From a candidate division TA06 bacterium SM23_40 (lineage in GTDB: Bacteria > LJUI01 > SM1-40): 64,000 nt of DNA. The translations under genes and the position numbers were made by a program. Under the pieces are notes generated by a model. That model was not told where the DNA came from and searched no databases. It saw only the letters and a list, made by a program, of their open reading frames with translations. Position 1 is the first letter of the stretch, and each line of letters opens with the position of its first letter. Below are positions 27,780 through 37,734 of this stretch, piece after piece. The stretch is taken from NCBI GenBank assembly GCA_001303705.1, contig LJUI01000004.1, positions 15,300 to 79,299 on the forward strand. The letters are read 5' to 3'.

Positions 27780-28717
27780 GGATGTTCTCTACCGGATCAT
27801 CTGCGCGCTTGCGCGAAAGAGCTGAACGTCGTGTGTCGTGGAGGAGGATCGCCCAGGTACTCCTCGTTTCAGCTGCGGTTATCTATATCGTTCAGCGCAT
27901 CATCGCGGACGCGTCGAAGCTGCTGGAATTCGACTGGCGACTGAAGCTGGGATCTCTGGCAGTCTCCTATCTGCTGCTCTTTGCCGCGTTCTCAGGCTAT
28001 CCCGTTGTCTGGTGGCTACTATTGAGGGGGATGGGAGAGAGGCTCCCGCTCGGTAAGGCTTTTCGGATCTGGTATGTGTCCAATCTCGGGAGATACGTAC
28101 CCGGTAAGATCTGGCAGATAGTGGGCCGTGTGGAGTTGGCGAAGGATCTGGGTGTGGCTCGATCTACCAGTGCGGCCAGTGTCGTCTACGAGACAGGATT
28201 GATCATTACGAGCGGCATCATTGTGTTTGGAGTTGCCACGGTAGCCTCCAGAGATGCTACACCCTTCTCGTCGGTCTGGCCGATCTTTCTCGTATTGCCC
28301 TTTGGCATAGTCCTGGCCCATCCGCGAGTCCTCTCCGCCGTGACGAATGTAGTTTTGAGGAAGGTGCGCAAGCCGGAGATAACGTTAGACGTGGGCCTGC
28401 GATGGGCGGCCTCTGTCTTGGCGCTGTACGGGATATTGTGGATCATCCAGGGAGCGGGCTTTTTCTTTCTTGTCCGGTCGTTGACGGCGGTGTCTTTTCG
28501 CTGGTTGCCACAGCTCGTGGGCGTATTTGCTGCAGCATGGATTGCCGGGTTTCTCAGTTTCATCACGCCCGGTGGTCTGGGGGTGAGGGAAGGTGTCATG
28601 ACTTTTCTTCTCAGCCTGTACCTACCGCCATCGATCAGTGCTGTCGTTTCCATACTGTCGCGCATCTGGATTACTGTAGGCGAGGTTGTCTGCGCTCTTG
28701 TGTCGTCGAAAGCGTAG
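27776..28717 (+). CDS. YbhN/AglD-like flippase-domain membrane protein (copy 3)
   Basis: This 313-residue protein has about eight hydrophobic segments. Family hallmarks are WYVSNLGRYVPGKIWQIVGR in the first half and FLSFITPGGLGVREGVMTFL near the C-terminus. GTG 27776 overlaps the methyltransferase stop; ATG 27707 would give a 23-residue non-family extension and a 73-bp overlap and is rejected. The next genes are a YfhO-type GT-C protein and a Dpm1-like synthase, completing a third synthase/flippase/GT-C set. Confidence 0.87.
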   Translation: MRMFSTGSSARLRERAERRVSWRRIAQVLLVSAAVIYIVQRIIADASKLLEFDWRLKLGSLAVSYLLLFAAFSGYPVVWWLLLRGMGERLPLGKAFRIWYVSNLGRYVPGKIWQIVGRVELAKDLGVARSTSAASVVYETGLIITSGIIVFGVATVASRDATPFSSVWPIFLVLPFGIVLAHPRVLSAVTNVVLRKVRKPEITLDVGLRWAASVLALYGILWIIQGAGFFFLVRSLTAVSFRWLPQLVGVFAAAWIAGFLSFITPGGLGVREGVMTFLLSLYLPPSISAVVSILSRIWITVGEVVCALVSSKA

Positions 28718-28836
28718 AGAGGATGACCGTCGAGTGGGACGGGCGTCCTTGGGGCGGATCCTGGGATAAATGAGCGCTCTGTGCGGTAGGAGTGTACAGT
28801 GGAAGAATCGTTCAGAATGGCCGGAGGGTCTGGGGA

Positions 28837-31257
28837 GTGAGCAAACGGAAGAAAAAGAATGAGCCGCAACGGCGAGCGAGCGGCGCTGGTCGCTCGGTTG
28901 CCTCCGGGGAGCAAGCGACGGATCGGTTGGTCGTCCCTCTGCTCCTTGCGGGCATGGTTGTTGCGATCGTCATTCTATTCCGGGACTTCATCTTCTCAGA
29001 TCGCATGCTTCACGGTTCCGATGTCCTCACCTCGGCATACTATTTTCGCGTCTTCGGGAGCGAATATCTTCTCGAGCACCTCCGCTGGCCATCGTGGAAT
29101 CCGTACATTTTTGGAGGGCTCCCCTTCGTTGACGCGATGCATAGCGACATATTCTATCCGACGTGGATTCTGCGGCTCCTGGTCCCGGTAGCGAGGGCGA
29201 ACGGATACGTTTTCTGTATTCACATATTCCTCTCTGGTGTCGCGACCTTCTGCTTTGTTCGTTCGCTTGGAGTGGGGCGCACAGGTGCAGCCATCTCCGC
29301 GTTGGCGTACATGTTCTCGGCGGGGATAGTCTCGTTCATATTCGAGGGTCACGACGGGAGGCTCATTGTGACCTCAATGTTGCCGGTGGCGCTCCTATTC
29401 CTCCACCGTGGAATGGCCGGCAACGGGGCTTGGAACTACATCGTGGCAGGAGGGGGGGTTGGGCTCGCACTCCTGTCTCCCCAGGTGCAGATGTCGTACT
29501 ATCTCGGGATAGCAGTCTCCCTCTTCTTCCTGGTGGAATTGTGGTATCGATGGCAGCGATCGCGTGATCCGAGAAAGGCGGTATCTGCGATTCTGCTTTT
29601 CGTTGCCATGGTGGGGGTCGGGTTGAGCCTCGCGGCGGTTCAGTTCCTCCCGGCGTATTCGTATCTCGAGTACTCTCCCCGGGGTGGTGGAGGGAGGGGG
29701 TACGAGTTCGCCACGTCCTGGTCGATGCCTCCGGAAGAGACGATCAATCTGGTGGCGCCTTCCTTCTCCGGGCTGCTCGAGAGCTATTGGGGGCGCAATT
29801 ACTTCAAGCACCACTCGGAATATCTCGGTATCATCACGCTCGTGTTGGCCGGCACAGGAGTGGCACTCAGCCGGCGGAGGCCGTACGCCCGATTCTTTAT
29901 CGGTCTGGCGGTCTTCAGTCTGATTATGGCCTGGGGTGGACACACTCCGTTGTATAGAATCGCATACTATATCATACCGAGGATCAAGCAGTTCCGCGCT
30001 CCTTCGCTGATCTTCTACCTTTTCTCGTTCTCGGTGGCTGTGCTCGCGGGATTCGGCCTTGACTCTTTGCACAGTGAAACCGGTGCGAGGGCGAAGCGGC
30101 TCATACGGGGGCTGGCAATCGTTCTCGGTGTCCTGGCAGTCTGCCTGATCGTCTGTGTGGTCGCACGCGAAGGTGTGACCCGATCGATTGCAGACGGGGT
30201 TATTCCCTATCTCAGGGCTCACTATGCGCCGGAGATGGTTCAGATGAAGGTACGCAGCCTGGGGGCCAACTATTCCGCATTCCTTCTCTCCTTCTTCAGA
30301 TCGCTGGTCGTGGCCGGTATCTCGATCGTGATCATCTGGATGCTTGTTGAGAGAAAGATACTTCCCGCGACCGGTCTGTATCTGCTGGGTCCGTTACTTC
30401 TTTTCGATCTGCTCCTGGTGGATGCGAAGTTCGTCCGGACGGTGCAGCCAGCTGACGAGTTCTTTGCCGAGGACGAAGTGGTGAGATATCTAAAGCAGGA
30501 TGACAGCGTATTCAGAGTATTCCCGTACGACCACCGACCTAACGATGACTACCTGATGCTGTTTGGCCTCCAGAGTGTAGGTGGGCACCATGGGAATCAG
30601 CTCCAACGGTATCAGCGGTTCATCGGGGGTGCAGAGACAGTGATGTTCTACGCCCCCAATCTTCAGTACCGCAACTTCCTCGATCTGCTGAACGTCAAGT
30701 ACATCGTAGCATCGAAACGGGTGCCCGCGTCGGGCCTTCCGGTGGCCCACTCTGGTGCTGCATTCAACATCCTCACAAACGAGACTGTGCTCCCACGGGT
30801 CTTTATCGTGCCGGACTACCGTGTGGTGACAGATGATGATGCGTTGGATCTTCTGAAGCGGTCCGACTTCGATCCCAGTGCTACCGTGCTGCTGAGCGAG
30901 GATCCTGGCTTCACTCCTGTATCGAGTGATACGTCTGTGGGCGAGGCGCTGCTCATCTCGTATGAGCCCGATCGGGTGGTGGTCGAGGCTACCACTTCGA
31001 GCACGGCTCTGCTTGTCCTGAGCGACAATTACTACCCGATGTGGAGAGCGGTGATCGATGGTCGGCCGACGAAGATCTACAGGGCCTATTACACTCTCCG
31101 GGCCGTGGTGGTGGAGCCGGGCTCGCACGCGGTAGAATTCGTGTACGATTCGATCTATCTCAAGGTCGGTTTCGTATTGAGTCTGGTTGCATCGCTGATG
31201 GTGCTGGCGGCAGGTTGCGTGGTCATTGTACAGTGGCAAAGGAGGCGCAGAGCGTGA
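28837..31257 (+). CDS. YfhO-family GT-C-like membrane glycosyltransferase
   Basis: This is a large polytopic protein of about 806 residues. The N-terminal loop contains WNPYIFGGLPFVDAMHSDIFYP, the signature of YfhO proteins. About twelve membrane helices are followed by a soluble C-terminal domain (about 550-765) and a final helix (about 770-795). YfhO in Bacillus and Listeria works with CsbB and GtcA to attach sugars to cell-wall polymers on the outer face. The start is taken as GTG 28837 (GGAGGG upstream); GTG 28792 would add 15 residues. Its stop overlaps the Dpm1-like gene. Confidence 0.88.
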   Translation: MSKRKKKNEPQRRASGAGRSVASGEQATDRLVVPLLLAGMVVAIVILFRDFIFSDRMLHGSDVLTSAYYFRVFGSEYLLEHLRWPSWNPYIFGGLPFVDAMHSDIFYPTWILRLLVPVARANGYVFCIHIFLSGVATFCFVRSLGVGRTGAAISALAYMFSAGIVSFIFEGHDGRLIVTSMLPVALLFLHRGMAGNGAWNYIVAGGGVGLALLSPQVQMSYYLGIAVSLFFLVELWYRWQRSRDPRKAVSAILLFVAMVGVGLSLAAVQFLPAYSYLEYSPRGGGGRGYEFATSWSMPPEETINLVAPSFSGLLESYWGRNYFKHHSEYLGIITLVLAGTGVALSRRRPYARFFIGLAVFSLIMAWGGHTPLYRIAYYIIPRIKQFRAPSLIFYLFSFSVAVLAGFGLDSLHSETGARAKRLIRGLAIVLGVLAVCLIVCVVAREGVTRSIADGVIPYLRAHYAPEMVQMKVRSLGANYSAFLLSFFRSLVVAGISIVIIWMLVERKILPATGLYLLGPLLLFDLLLVDAKFVRTVQPADEFFAEDEVVRYLKQDDSVFRVFPYDHRPNDDYLMLFGLQSVGGHHGNQLQRYQRFIGGAETVMFYAPNLQYRNFLDLLNVKYIVASKRVPASGLPVAHSGAAFNILTNETVLPRVFIVPDYRVVTDDDALDLLKRSDFDPSATVLLSEDPGFTPVSSDTSVGEALLISYEPDRVVVEATTSSTALLVLSDNYYPMWRAVIDGRPTKIYRAYYTLRAVVVEPGSHAVEFVYDSIYLKVGFVLSLVASLMVLAAGCVVIVQWQRRRRA

Positions 31258-31970
31258 GGACCCTGGTGGTCGTTCCGACATACAACGAAAAGGAAAACAT
31301 CGAGCGGATCATCGAGGAGGTGCTGGCCACCAATCCTGAGGTAGAGATATTGGTCGTGGACGATAACTCGCCGGACGGTACAGGGGAGATTATCGACCGC
31401 CGTTCAGAACAGGAGCCCAGAGTGCACGTCCTCCACCGGGAAGGAAAGCTCGGTCTGGGATCGGCCTATGTTGCGGGCTTCAAGTATGCAATTCGGGAGG
31501 GGTATGACGCCGTATTCGAAATGGATGCCGATTTCTCTCACGATCCGAAGGTGATTCCGGAGTTCCTCAAGAAGCTTGTTGACTACGATCTGGTCCTCGG
31601 GTCGAGGTACCTCGACGGCGTGAGCGTCATCAACTGGCCGATGTCAAGGCTGCTGCTGAGCTATTTCGCCAATATCTACGCTCGAGTTGTCACCGGCGCT
31701 CCGATCCGTGATCTCACGGGTGGATACAAGTGTTTCCGGAGGGAAGTGCTCGAGGCTATCGACCTGGATAAAATCCATTCAGACGGATATGCGTTCCAGA
31801 TCGAGATGGACGTCAAGACCTGGAGGAAAGGGTTCAGGGTGCTGGAGATCCCCATCATTTTCGTTGAGCGGGGAGTAGGTACGTCCAAAATGTCGCGGCG
31901 CATCATATGGGAAGCGCTGTGGCTGGTGTGGCGTCTGCGTTTCGCCTCCTTGCTCGGGAGATTGAAGTGA
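31254..31970 (+). CDS. Polyprenol-phosphate mannosyltransferase, Dpm1-like
   Basis: This 238-residue soluble GT2 enzyme has VVPTYNEKENIERII, DDNSPDGTGE, the DxD-type MDADFSHDP and the late signature TGGYKCFRREVL. It lacks C-terminal membrane helices, as in Dpm1 and the Ppm1 catalytic domain, which make polyprenyl- or dolichyl-phosphate mannose from GDP-mannose. GTG 31254 overlaps the YfhO stop; the upstream frame to 31041 lies inside yfhO and is rejected. Its stop overlaps the next GT2 gene (GTGA). Mannose specificity is by family. Confidence 0.92.
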   Translation: MRTLVVVPTYNEKENIERIIEEVLATNPEVEILVVDDNSPDGTGEIIDRRSEQEPRVHVLHREGKLGLGSAYVAGFKYAIREGYDAVFEMDADFSHDPKVIPEFLKKLVDYDLVLGSRYLDGVSVINWPMSRLLLSYFANIYARVVTGAPIRDLTGGYKCFRREVLEAIDLDKIHSDGYAFQIEMDVKTWRKGFRVLEIPIIFVERGVGTSKMSRRIIWEALWLVWRLRFASLLGRLK

Positions 31971-32752
31971 GGGAGTTGGATTTATCGATAGTGATCATAC
32001 ACTATCGCATGGTTGATGATCTTCTCAGGTGTCTCGCCTCGATCTATGATCGGAAATGGGACGTCGCGTTCGAAGTACTCATCATCCACAAGCCCTCCGG
32101 TGATCGCTCCCGACAGACGATCGTCGAATCGTATCCAGCTGTGAGAATAGTCGAGACCTGTCGATTCGGCATCGCCTCGATGCGCAACCTGGGGATCGCC
32201 GGTGCTTCAGGTCGCATTCTGTGTACGCTCGATGCGGACGTCGAAGTTCTTCCCGGCGCGTTCGATCGATTGGTGGAGTTCATGGATACGCACGCCGGCG
32301 CAGCAGGTGCCGGACCGAAGACACTGCGGCCCGATGGTAGCCTCGAGCCGAGCTGTCGGAGGTTCTATACGGTGCGGACGTTATTGGCGCGGCGGACACC
32401 GCTGCGCCCCCTGATCGGAGGTGACCGGCTCGAACGAGTCCATCTGATGGAAGACTGGGATCACGGCAGCGTGCGTGAGGTCGACTGGGTCGCCGGAGCA
32501 TGCATTGTGATGAGCAGGGACGCTGTCGGTGCCATCGGGATGTTCGATGAGTCGTTTGTGTACGGATTTGAGGACGTCGATTGGTGCTATCGAGCTCGCC
32601 TTAGCGGGCGGACGGTCTACTACGTGCCGGATGCGAGTATCATACACCACGTGCAGCGGAGGAGCGCGAGAGGTCTTAACTGGATGACCCTCCAACATCT
32701 GAAGAGCGCGTTCCACTTCTACCATAAACACCGTCGGCAACGTCGATGGTGA
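31967..32752 (+). CDS. Glycosyltransferase family 2, rhamnosyltransferase-like
   Basis: This 261-residue protein has a GT-A fold with IVIIHYRMVDDLLRCLASIY, the donor-site segment CTLDADVEVLP, and the acceptor-side GFEDVDWCYRARLSG, a WbbL/rhamnosyltransferase-type motif. There are no membrane helices. GTG 31967 overlaps the preceding TGA; the upstream frame is not conserved. The end overlaps the radical SAM gene by 7 bp. It probably extends the lipid-linked oligosaccharide, consistent with the GDP-deoxysugar genes at 15-17 kb. Confidence 0.9.
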   Translation: MRELDLSIVIIHYRMVDDLLRCLASIYDRKWDVAFEVLIIHKPSGDRSRQTIVESYPAVRIVETCRFGIASMRNLGIAGASGRILCTLDADVEVLPGAFDRLVEFMDTHAGAAGAGPKTLRPDGSLEPSCRRFYTVRTLLARRTPLRPLIGGDRLERVHLMEDWDHGSVREVDWVAGACIVMSRDAVGAIGMFDESFVYGFEDVDWCYRARLSGRTVYYVPDASIIHHVQRRSARGLNWMTLQHLKSAFHFYHKHRRQRRW

Positions 32753-34218
32753 ACAGAGGCCCTGATTCGATGACTGCGACCTTTCTCGTCCCTCCGCCGC
32801 TGGAGGGGACCCGCGTGCCGGAGCGCGTCTTCGGGTGCAACTACGGGCTGTACCCCATACCCAATATCTTCATGCTTATCGCGGCAGCATTGCTGGAGAG
32901 GAATGGATACCAGGTCTCCGTGGTGGACGCCGCCATCGCCCGCTGGACACGGGAGCGGTTTGCCCGATTCCTCGCCTCCGACAGCAGTTCGGTCTACGTC
33001 ATCTATTCCGTCGAGTTGGCGAAGAAGACGGATCGTCTCGCCTGGAACATGATCCGGGAGGCACGCGGCTCGATACCGGTCATCTTTGCCGGACCGGCTC
33101 CCACGTATGATCCTGATGGGTATCTCCTCGACGAGGAGACGATCATCGTAAGGGGGGAGGTGGAGATGACGATCGATGGGATCGTGGGGGCGATCGCCCG
33201 TGGTTCTTCGTGGGGAGGAATCGCCGGCATCTCCTACATGCATGGATCGCGCGCGATCCATGCACCAAGTCGAGCGCTGATCGAGGACCTGGATTCGCTG
33301 CCCTTCCCTGCCCGGCACCTGGTCGATCGGACGAAGTACTATAACCCGAAACTGGGATTGACGCCCAATACTGCTGTCCTCACGAGCAGGGGCTGCGGTT
33401 ACTCATGCATCTACTGCGTACCCTGTTCGCTCAGTTTCGCCAGAGAGCTTGAGTATAAGGCCGCTCACGGCCGGAAACCGCCGGTCCGGCTCCGTTCGGT
33501 CGACAATGTGCTCGCCGAGCTCTCGCAGCTGGCACAGGCTGGTTATCGCAGCGTCAGCTTCCTCGATGACCAGTTCGTCTGGGGGGAGCGGCGCACCGTT
33601 GCCCTATGTGAGGGAATCGCCAAACTCGGGCTCACGTGGGGATGTCTCGCGCGGGCAGATGTCTTGACAGAACCCATCGTACGGGCGATGGCTGTGAGTG
33701 GCTGCCGGTATGTCGATGTCGGCGTCGAGTCATTCGACCAGCGTGTGCTCGACTTCGTGCGCAAAGACATGACGGTAGGGGAGGCCGAACGCGGTATATG
33801 CCTGCTCACCGAGCATGGGATCATGGCCAAGTTGAATATTCTGATTGGCGCCGCACCGTTCGAGACGAAGGAGACGTTCCGCAACAACTTCGCGGCGATC
33901 GACCGGCTGAGGCCCAATGCGGTAATGTTCAGTATCTGCACGCCGTTTCCCGGTACGGATCTGTACGAGCTAGCTGTCGAGAATGGGTGGCTTGCCCGTG
34001 ACGGGTATCGGGCAGTCGATGTCCAGAAAGAGGCGTTGCTCGATCTGCCCTTCTTGAGCGCCAGTGAACTGGAGAGACTCGCGCATCGGGCCAACATACG
34101 CTTTTATCTCAATCCGGCGGTGGTGTGGCGTAACATCCGATCCGCACAGAGTTCGGAGTCGCTCGTCCAGATGTTCTCAGTTCTCCGGGGGAAGCTTCGT
34201 CATTCGGGCGGAACCTAG
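32746..34218 (+). CDS. B12-binding-type radical SAM protein
   Basis: The 490-residue product has an N-terminal cobalamin-binding-like Rossmann domain (about 10-190). It lacks the DxHxxG histidine motif, so any cobalamin would bind without that ligand. The radical SAM domain has C217, C221 and C224 (SRGCGYSCIYC), with a fourth cysteine at C227. The TIM-barrel motif YVDVGVESFDQRVLDFVRKD follows. The C-terminal part is helical. Class B cobalamin radical SAM enzymes often methylate unactivated carbons; in glycan loci the substrate may be a sugar or lipid carrier. Function here is unassigned. The start could also be ATG 32770. Confidence 0.88.
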   Translation: MVNRGPDSMTATFLVPPPLEGTRVPERVFGCNYGLYPIPNIFMLIAAALLERNGYQVSVVDAAIARWTRERFARFLASDSSSVYVIYSVELAKKTDRLAWNMIREARGSIPVIFAGPAPTYDPDGYLLDEETIIVRGEVEMTIDGIVGAIARGSSWGGIAGISYMHGSRAIHAPSRALIEDLDSLPFPARHLVDRTKYYNPKLGLTPNTAVLTSRGCGYSCIYCVPCSLSFARELEYKAAHGRKPPVRLRSVDNVLAELSQLAQAGYRSVSFLDDQFVWGERRTVALCEGIAKLGLTWGCLARADVLTEPIVRAMAVSGCRYVDVGVESFDQRVLDFVRKDMTVGEAERGICLLTEHGIMAKLNILIGAAPFETKETFRNNFAAIDRLRPNAVMFSICTPFPGTDLYELAVENGWLARDGYRAVDVQKEALLDLPFLSASELERLAHRANIRFYLNPAVVWRNIRSAQSSESLVQMFSVLRGKLRHSGGT

Positions 34219-34232
34219 ACAAGGAAAGCAGC

Positions 34233-35435
34233 ATGGCCACAAGGGTCGACGTGCTCGCCTACCTCATAGCAGCCCTGCTCGCCGCTGTTCTCGTTATGAT
34301 GTTGACGCCAGCGGTGAGACGGCTTGTGATTCGCTTCGGATTGCTTGACAGACCCGCAGACCGCAAAGTGCACACGTCTGCGATCCCCCAACTCGGCGGG
34401 ATCGCGATCTACGTGTCGTTTGTCGTCGCCGCGAGCTTGGGCGTTCTCGTTTTGGGCGCCAGAGATCTGATCCCTGGCCTTGGAGCACTGCTCGCCGCCG
34501 GTCTGATTGTTGTGGGCCTTGGCATATATGATGATCTGATGACGGCTTCAGCACGTGTGAAACTGCCGGTTCAGATCATCGCGGCGCTCCTCATCGTGGG
34601 GTTCGGATTCCGGATCCACTCGATAACGAACCCGGTGGGCGGCGTGATCAGGCTGACGTGGATCTCAGTGCCGGTGAGTGTCGTCTGGCTCGTGGCGTTT
34701 ATGAACGCGCTCAACCTCGTCGATGGGCTGGACGGTCTGGCGGCCGGTCTCGCAGCCATTGCGGCGGCGACGCTCTTCGTGGGTGGATTGATGTTCGGGA
34801 ATCAGTTCTCGAGTGTATTGATGGCTGCCCTGTTTGGTGTCTGTGTAGCCTTCCTCTACTTCAACTTCCACCCCGCGTCGATCTTCATGGGAGACACCGG
34901 CAGCCTGTTCCTCGGGCTCGTGTTCGGCACAGTTGGGCTGGCGGAAGGTGGGAAGAGTGTGGCGTTGATCGTCCTCCTCGTTCCGCTCACTGCACTGGGT
35001 GTGCCCCTCATTGACACCGTGATGGCCGTCTGTCGGCGGACGGCGAGACGTCGCTACATCTTCGCCGGTGACAAGGAGCACATACATCATCGCCTGCTCG
35101 GTCTCGGGTTCTCTCATCGGCAGGTCGTCCTCATACTCTACGGTCTGGCAGCGCTCTTGGGTATGGTGGCATTAGCACTTGCCACGGCAAACCGAGCAAT
35201 CATCCTCTTCTTTTCGGCGACGGCAGCCGGGTTCGCTGGATGGGGTGCAGTCCGCCTCAGGATAATCGGTCCGGAGCGGAGGAATCGGATCAGCTCACAG
35301 GCCGGATCTCCTGGCGAGAGCGGGTCGGAACAGGTATCTACACTGCCGGGCAATTCCTCCCGGTCGCCGATGGATGGGGTATTGGCGCGCGGCGATCGCC
35401 ATCCGGGCAGGGGTGAACTGAGGGGAGATGATTGA
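34233..35435 (+). CDS. WecA/TagO-like undecaprenyl-phosphate sugar-1-phosphate transferase
   Basis: This polyprenyl-phosphate HexNAc-1-phosphate transferase of 400 residues has about ten or eleven membrane helices. Diagnostic motifs are DRPADRKVHTSAIPQLGG near the start, the aspartates DDLMTA, NLVDGLDGLAAG, GDTGSLFLG, and the cytoplasmic HIHHRLLGLG loop. These place it in the WecA/TagO branch rather than MraY. It would start glycan synthesis on undecaprenyl phosphate. The last 60 residues are polar and variable. Its ATG has AAGGAAAG upstream and lies 14 bp after the radical SAM gene. Confidence 0.95.
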   Translation: MATRVDVLAYLIAALLAAVLVMMLTPAVRRLVIRFGLLDRPADRKVHTSAIPQLGGIAIYVSFVVAASLGVLVLGARDLIPGLGALLAAGLIVVGLGIYDDLMTASARVKLPVQIIAALLIVGFGFRIHSITNPVGGVIRLTWISVPVSVVWLVAFMNALNLVDGLDGLAAGLAAIAAATLFVGGLMFGNQFSSVLMAALFGVCVAFLYFNFHPASIFMGDTGSLFLGLVFGTVGLAEGGKSVALIVLLVPLTALGVPLIDTVMAVCRRTARRRYIFAGDKEHIHHRLLGLGFSHRQVVLILYGLAALLGMVALALATANRAIILFFSATAAGFAGWGAVRLRIIGPERRNRISSQAGSPGESGSEQVSTLPGNSSRSPMDGVLARGDRHPGRGELRGDD

Positions 35436-35451
35436 TGCCGGAGGAACCTGA

Positions 35452-37693
35452 ATGATGCAGCGAGTTTCGGTCCGCCTGGCATACATGATGTCCCTGGCCG
35501 CAGGGCTCATCTTCGCCTCAGGCTGGATGATGCAGGTTGCGGCGAGGTCATGTCAGGGCGAGAGCTGGACCACGTATACGAATGCCAACTTCGTCGAGGA
35601 CATAGTAGACGTCGATGATCGCCTATGGTGCGCTACCGGTGGCGGAGTCGCCCGCTGACACCACTGAACTCGATTTCACGGTCTTCACGAATGTCGATGG
35701 GCTTCCTGTGCTGGAGGTACGCGCGGTAGAGGTAGATGAATGGGGCAACATCTGGGTGGGCACAGAGGGAGGGGGGCTCGCCGTCGGGCAGGGCGAGGGT
35801 GCCACCTGGGCTACCTATCCCTCCTTTCAGCTCGAGCCAGAGAATATCCGTTCGCTCCTGGGCCGCGCTGATACGTTGTGGGTCTGCACAGACGAAGGAC
35901 TGGCGCTCATCACGACTCGGATGACGGCCGACTGGAGCGACGACGAGATCGATCTCTTCACTGAGTCGGACGGACTCGCCAACGCGGACGTGAATGTGGC
36001 TCTTGTGGCCGACAGCATCCTGTGGGTGGGGACTGTGGACGGCCTCAACAGGGTGCGGCTCGACGGGTTGGGAGATCCGGCTCAGTGGCAGGTGATACGG
36101 ATGGAGGATGGGCTGGCGAGCGACGTCGTTCTCAGCCTCGCCGTGCAGCCCGGTCTCGTATGGGCCGGAACGGATGAGGGGATCTCTCGCTGGGATGGGA
36201 GCCAATGGGTATCGCAGCTGGCCGGCCTCGAGGTACGCCAGGTGGCAGTTGGGGGTGACAGCGTCTGGGCAACTACCGACGACGGGGTCTGGCGTTACCA
36301 TGTCGACGGAGGGTGGTCAGACGTCACCGGCGAGCTGCCATTGCGAGATGCGGTAGCGGTCCACGTCGACAGCGGAGGTCACGTCTGGATTGGCTTGGGA
36401 AGCGGGCGAACAAGCAGCCGGCGTCTCTATGGCGAGGGGTTGGCCAGAAGAGGAGGGGACGGCTGGGAGCGGTATCTGTCAAACGGACTGGCATCGAATG
36501 CAGTGGCGGACGCAGTACTCGACCTCGACGGGACACTCTGGTGCACCCACTTCCCCGGCGGAGTGAGCCACCTTACTGCCGAGGGGTGGGAGACATTTAC
36601 CAGGGCTACGACCGAGGGCATGTTGGGAAGCGACTTCGTACTCTGGTGCGCGGTCGATAGCAGGGGCGACAAGTGGTTCGGGACCTGGGGCGGGGGAGTC
36701 TCCCGGCTGACTGCCGATGGTCAGTGGCTGCTCTATGACCAAGACAACAGTCCGCTCCAGACCGAGCTCGTCGGCGCCCTGACGGTCGACAGGCATGACA
36801 ATGTCTGGATCTTCGACTATCAGAATGCTCTGTACGTCCGCTCCGGAGATGACTCGACCTGGACCCGACTCGATCTTGCAGGGGAAGATGCCATCTTCGA
36901 CATCGCGGTCGATGAGCAGGACATCGTATGGACAGGATCGTACGATCGGGGGATCAGGCGGCTCGACTACGCAGGTACGCTGAACGATCCTTCGGATGAT
37001 GCGGTGACTGCTTACTCGGTGGAGCACGGCCTTGCCAGTCCAGGTGTGAGGGCGGTAGCGAACGGCGCAGGGGCGACAATGTGGTTCGGGACCACGGGCG
37101 GTGCGAGTCAGTTCGATGGGACAGATTTCACAACTTACCGAAGGGCGACGTCAGGCCTTCTGTCGGACTTCGTGAGCGATGTCGTCGTCGACGGGTGGGG
37201 ATGCGTCTGGTTCCTTACCGATGGCGGCGTCTCCGTGCTCGAGCCGGGCGGGATCTGGCGCTCGTACACGAGCCAGAATAGCGGGCTCGTCTCCGGGACG
37301 ATAGGTGATTGGAGCAATGCCCTCCTCATTGATGAGTCACAGGAGCGCGCCTGGATCGGAACAGTGTGGGGGCTCTCTTGCCTCAGTTTCATCCCCCCGT
37401 TTCCGCGTCCGGACGGCCTCGCCTCGGTTCGGGCCTATCCGAATCCCTTCGTGCCGTCGCTGGGACATCGTATAGTGCACTTCGCCTCCTTGCCCGAAGA
37501 TGCCGAGGTATGCATCTTTGGGTTGGGCGGGGAGCTCGTCTGGGAGTCGGGCAGGGGTGCGGTCTCGAATGGGGAGATCAGCTGGTCGGTTGTGAATTCC
37601 CGTGGGAAGGAGGTTGCAGGCGGCATCTATATCTATCTTGTGCGCGTTGCCGGGGGCGAAGTGCGAACAGGACGAGTGGCCGTGGTCCGGTAG
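35452..37693 (+). CDS. Secreted beta-propeller protein with C-terminal sorting-like domain, frame broken near 35650
   Basis: The gene starts at ATG 35452 (GGAGGAACC upstream) with a signal peptide and the first propeller strand, then meets TGA at 35656. The rest (35657-37693) continues the propeller in the +1 frame. Blades repeat patterns like WVGTEGGG, GISRWDGSQW and GGVSRLTADG, as in two-component-regulator propeller (Reg_prop) proteins. Near 37420 the motif YPNPF begins a C-terminal FlgD/type-A-sorting-like domain ending in GRVAVVR. Removing one C from the CCC at 35651-35653 restores one frame (GGVAAD-TTELDF). It is therefore either a sequencing or assembly error, a real mutation, or less likely a recoding site. 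Probably surface-exposed or secreted. Confidence 0.8.
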
Positions 37694-37734
37694 AGGATGC
37701 CGGCCCTGAGCCCGTCAGACGTTCGGAGCTTCTG

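Noticed and set aside
35646-35660. Programmed +1 frameshift like that of prfB
   Set aside because: The stop context CGC-TGA-C lacks the CTT slippery codon and the upstream Shine-Dalgarno stimulator; a one-base indel in CCC is simpler.
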